Under the pieces are notes generated by a model. It had not been told where the DNA came from. It saw only the letters and a list, made by a program, of their open reading frames with translations, and made no database searches. The position numbers were made by a program, and so were the translations under genes. Below are positions 61,558 to 64,000 of a DNA stretch of 64,000 bases, one piece after another. The stretch is from Paraburkholderia sp. SOS3 (GTDB lineage: Bacteria > Pseudomonadota > Gammaproteobacteria > Burkholderiales > Burkholderiaceae): positions 2,604,001 through 2,668,000 of the forward strand of contig NZ_CP018812.1 of assembly GCF_001922345.1 (NCBI RefSeq). The letters run 5' to 3'. Numbering within the stretch: the stretch's first letter is position 1; every line of letters begins with the position of its first letter.

Positions 61558-62631
61558 TCACGCAAGCCTCAAACCGCGTGCCGGCAAAATCTCCTGTACG
61601 ACAGCAAAGCGTTGCTCCTTCACCGCGTCGTGGAACCTGCGGTAGTCGCTGTTTTCGAAGGTCTTCGTGTGTTTCGGCTGTACCGCCCCGTCGTCCTTCA
61701 CCTTGATGCCGGTCGCAACGTGTTTCCATGAGCCCGGGCCTTTTGCGATGTAGTGCGGAACCGATTCCTGAACGCCGGGAATCGATCCGGCTGCGACCGC
61801 ATCGCGAATCACTTCAAGACGCTTCTGCTCGTCCCGGTCGGTATTGTTCTGGAGCAATTGCTGCAGCGCCGTTTTAGCAGCGGTCGGCAAGCCCGGCTGA
61901 CCGGAGAAATCGGCGGCGTTCGCCACCCATGCCTGCACGACGCGGCAAGCCATGTCCGCAGCCTCCATGAATTGCGGCAGGTTATCGCGGTGCACGGCCT
62001 CGCCCTTGCCGTTCACGTAGTGCCATTTTGCCCAGGGCAGGTCCGGGTAGGTCAGCGCGGCGCCATGCCCGAGCGGCAGCGCGCGCGTGAGCGCGTCGGA
62101 TTGCAGTTTGTCGATCAGATGTTCGGTGTAGCGCTCGATCCGTTCGAGCCAGTCTTCGCGCGAGCAATCATCCGCTTCGAGGTGCGAGACCCTGTTGTAG
62201 TCCGATTCGATGCCCGAGAATCCCTGGTGCGCCCATGTATCGACATAGGTGTGCAGCGTCGTGCCGAGCCGGTGCAGCGCATTGTCCGCGCCGCGGCGCT
62301 CGAGTGCGTGCCGCACGAGTTCGCGCGCGACCTCGCTGTCCGGCCGGCAAACCGCGCGCTGCTCGAGCGTGTCGCCGATGCCCGCGGGCAGGAAGTGAAA
62401 CGGCGTCCAGACGAGCCGGTTCATTTCGTCCTCTACGTTCACGTAGTCGAACAGCTTGTGCGCCGACGCGAAGCGTTCGAACTGCTCGCCGCCCGCAAAT
62501 CGCAGCAATCCCGGCGTCGTTGCGTCGTCGATGTACTGGCACGCGTGCGCGACCGTTTGCGCGTCTCTCGCAGATAGTCCGCCGAGCCGCGTCGTGATGT
62601 AGATCACCCCGTAGTGGAAATCGATGTTCAT
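61558..62631 (-). CDS. DUF6765 family protein
   Basis: A 357-aa soluble protein. MNIDFHYGVIYITTRLGG at the start and ACQYIDDAT near 34 match the DUF6765 pattern. LGTTLHTYVDTWAHQGFSG near 117-135 has histidines and an aspartate spaced as in zinc-dependent phospholipase C-like or S1 nuclease-like folds, so metal binding is likely. GGAGAG before ATG 62631 supports the start. No function has been established. It stands alone, converging with the CMD-like gene. Confidence 0.78.
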   Translation of the reverse strand: MNIDFHYGVIYITTRLGGLSARDAQTVAHACQYIDDATTPGLLRFAGGEQFERFASAHKLFDYVNVEDEMNRLVWTPFHFLPAGIGDTLEQRAVCRPDSEVARELVRHALERRGADNALHRLGTTLHTYVDTWAHQGFSGIESDYNRVSHLEADDCSREDWLERIERYTEHLIDKLQSDALTRALPLGHGAALTYPDLPWAKWHYVNGKGEAVHRDNLPQFMEAADMACRVVQAWVANAADFSGQPGLPTAAKTALQQLLQNNTDRDEQKRLEVIRDAVAAGSIPGVQESVPHYIAKGPGSWKHVATGIKVKDDGAVQPKHTKTFENSDYRRFHDAVKEQRFAVVQEILPARGLRLA

Positions 62632-62981
62632 GCCGACTCTCCGTATGGTTGTCTTCGCTTGGCATTGCGCGTGCGGGCACGCGCGGCGCAGGTGCTGCCC
62701 GAATCCAGAATCGCAACAGCACGAGAACATCGATTCGCGCGCAGCGGCTTTATCGGGAAATCGAATCAGCCACGCCCGCTTTTAACTTCACCAGCGTTAA
62801 TCAATCAGTTAATCACGACGTTTCCATGAAAACCCCTCGCGCAGCGCGTGCCTAAGCTGACGCGAGGCCGTGATCCGATCGAGCAGTTTCATGAGCCGCC
62901 GCGCCATTCACGCTGCGAGTGCGCGCCTCTAAAGTTCAACCCATGCCGTCGCCGACGGAAACTCTATTAAAGGTGTTAGCC
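62632..62981. other. Intergenic region upstream of the second DUF4148 gene
   Basis: This 350-bp stretch contains no credible gene. It includes an A/T-richer segment with two direct copies of GTTAATCA (62796-62803 and 62808-62815), 12 bp apart, which could be a regulator site on one face of the helix. The promoter of the DUF4148 gene should lie here, but I cannot place its elements. Confidence 0.5.
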
Positions 62982-63329
62982 ATGAAACGTCTGAACCATG
63001 CTCTTATCGCCGCCTCGCTGGTCGCCGCTACCTTCGCGGCTCCGTTTACCGCTCATGCTTCCGACGTCGCACCGCTCACGCGTGCCCAAGTGCGTGCCGA
63101 GCTGATCGCGGCCGAACAGAACGGAACGTATCCGACGAGCAAGGTGCACTACCCGGCTGCGCAACCGGATGCGGCCACCGTTTATGTCGCCAATCGCGCG
63201 GCCGCCGCGGCCGGCGCCGATAGTGCGTACGGCGGTTCGGCTGCGGGCAGTTCCGTGTCCGGTACGCGTAGCGGCGGCGCGGCATTGAACGGGCGCCCGC
63301 CGTTCGGCAACCTGTATCGCCATCACTAA
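62982..63329 (+). CDS. DUF4148-type small secreted protein
   Basis: A 115-aa protein with a signal peptide (ALIAASLVAATFAAPFTAHA) and the family motif DVAPLTRAQVRAELIAAEQNGTYP directly after it, split by no gap. The rest is Ala/Gly/Ser-rich and probably unstructured (GGSAAGSSVSG). AAAGG precedes ATG 62982. The function is unknown, as for the paralogue at 9373. The frame stays open for 50 codons past its TAA stop. Confidence 0.88.
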   Translation: MKRLNHALIAASLVAATFAAPFTAHASDVAPLTRAQVRAELIAAEQNGTYPTSKVHYPAAQPDAATVYVANRAAAAAGADSAYGGSAAGSSVSGTRSGGAALNGRPPFGNLYRHH

Positions 63330-63344
63330 GCGGTCGATATTGGC

Positions 63345-63482
63345 GTGCTCGGCGCACTGAGCGCGATCGCAACGTTCGTCGGCACCGTGACCAACACGCT
63401 GATCAACGATCTGGCCCGCACGGGCCTCATGAAGCGAGGAGACGAGCCGCCGAAAACGCTCATGCGTAACAAGCCGGCTTGA
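63345..63482 (+). other. Possible short reading frame or gene remnant after the DUF4148 gene
   Basis: From GTG 63345 a 45-codon frame runs to TGA at 63482: a hydrophobic stretch (VLGALSAIATFVGTVTNTLI) followed by a basic tail (NDLARTGLMKRGDEPP). It is in frame with the preceding gene past its stop codon. It looks like a membrane segment plus cytosolic tail, either a real microprotein or the end of a lost gene. There is no good ribosome site. Confidence 0.3.
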
Positions 63483-63497
63483 TGGAGGTTGGTTCGA

Positions 63498-63524
63498 GGC
63501 GCGTGCAATCGAGTTGCACGCGCC
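63498..63524. terminator. Strong hairpin between the DUF4148 unit and the permease
   Basis: GGCGCGTGCAA (63498-63508) and TTGCACGCGCC (63514-63524) form a perfect 11-bp stem with loop TCGAG. No T-run follows on either strand. It may still end transcription or protect the 3' end between two convergent genes. Confidence 0.55.
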
Positions 63525-63577
63525 CTTGAGCCGTCTGAACGCTTGAGAGCCAGCAAGCGTTCCAGTGCCGCCGGCCT

Positions 63578-64000
63578 TTAGAACAGATACATCCCGGCGA
63601 CGAAGATCACGCCCGAAAACAGCAGTGCTGTCACGCAATAGCCCATGATGTCGCGCACGCCGAGGCCCGCGATCGCGAGCGCCGGCAGTGCCCAGAACGG
63701 CTGCGCCATATTGGTCCACGCCTCGCCGTACGCGATCGCCATTGCCGACTTGCCGAGGTCCGCGCCAAGCGCCTGCGCGGCCGGCATGACGAACGGCCCC
63801 TGCACGACCCAGTGACCGCCGCCGCTCGGCACCGCGAAGTTGATCACGGCGGAGCTCAGGAACGCTAGCAGCGGGAACGTGTGGACGTTCGCGATATCGA
63901 CGAACCATTTCGTGATCACGCCGGCGAGCCCCGAGTGATCCATCAGCGCCTGAATACCTGCATAGAACGGAAACTGGATCATGATGCCCGCGGCGCCGCG
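63578..64000 (-). CDS. Short-chain fatty acid transporter, AtoE family (5' part beyond window)
   Basis: The last 140 codons of a minus-strand permease; the frame stays open to the window edge. The sequence GGGHWVVQGPFVMPAAQAL and MAQPFWALPALAIAGLGVRDIMGY parallels the AtoE paralogue at 2445-3824 (GGHWAVQGPFVLPAA, MLQPFWAVPVVAIAG). Four hydrophobic segments are visible. It should transport short-chain fatty acids such as butyrate or acetoacetate. The rest of the gene and its operon lie to the right. Confidence 0.88.
   Translation of the reverse strand, partial: RGAAGIMIQFPFYAGIQALMDHSGLAGVITKWFVDIANVHTFPLLAFLSSAVINFAVPSGGGHWVVQGPFVMPAAQALGADLGKSAMAIAYGEAWTNMAQPFWALPALAIAGLGVRDIMGYCVTALLFSGVIFVAGMYLF

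Overview
The window is GC-rich (mid-60s percent by eye) and reads as chromosomal DNA of a Burkholderiaceae beta-proteobacterium of the Burkholderia/Paraburkholderia/Caballeronia group. The reasons are two short secreted DUF4148 proteins, a cobalamin-riboswitch cbtBA pair, a DUF1488 protein, a LysR-rich metabolic layout and strong G/C third-position bias. This is inferred from gene content; no rRNA gene is present. I found no tRNA, rRNA, CRISPR array, prophage or intact insertion sequence.

Layout. 1-2208: 5' part of an AraC-type regulator, then a PadR/YqjI-like regulator with a siderophore-interacting reductase. 2445-6544: short-chain fatty acid permease, 3-hydroxyisobutyrate dehydrogenase, acyl-CoA synthetase. 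6926-9633: NfeD protease-slipin pair and a DUF4148 protein. 10018-16499: purine permease, cytochrome b561, DUF1488, a sigma-54 activator next to a ferritin-VIT iron exporter (MbfA-like), and a ferredoxin. 16552-17134: RelE-type toxin with Xre antitoxin. 17472-20746: D-amino-acid-oxidase-like enzyme, AEC exporter, divergent LysR. 20778-22609: cobalt uptake genes under a cobalamin riboswitch, and a histidine phosphatase. 22751-23983: a dienelactone-hydrolase-like protein lacking its nucleophile.

24100-31836 is the assimilatory nitrate/nitrite block nirB-nirD-nasA-nasT-nasS. Its upstream region holds a good sigma-54 promoter, an NtrC-like site, and a hexaloop hairpin of the kind bound by ANTAR proteins such as NasT.

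33762-40733 is the most unusual region. It is a minus-strand operon with two tiny peptide genes (38 and 50 aa) carrying near-identical double-glycine leaders, an LpxL-like putative acyltransferase, an HlyD-type adaptor, an ABC exporter with a C39 leader peptidase and a TolC-type outer membrane channel. A NarL/RcsB-like response regulator lies divergently upstream. It looks like a complete peptide maturation and secretion system with an unrecognised product.

40812-50780 encodes non-phosphorylative L-rhamnose use: an ABC importer, lactonase, L-rhamnose 1-dehydrogenase, L-rhamnonate dehydratase, a second SDR and a LysR regulator. 50984-55923 is a LysR regulator divergent from an M20 peptidase-MFS-serine hydrolase operon of unknown substrate. 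55939-63329 holds smaller genes: an unknown 74-aa protein, MetX-like hydrolase plus SDR, a DnaJ-like protein, DUF2380, ankyrin, carboxymuconolactone-decarboxylase-like, DUF6765 and DUF4148 proteins. The window ends inside a second short-chain fatty acid permease on the minus strand.

Three separate genes (stops at 4853, 48715 and 59473) have short degenerate tandem repeats that begin at or just beyond the stop codon.
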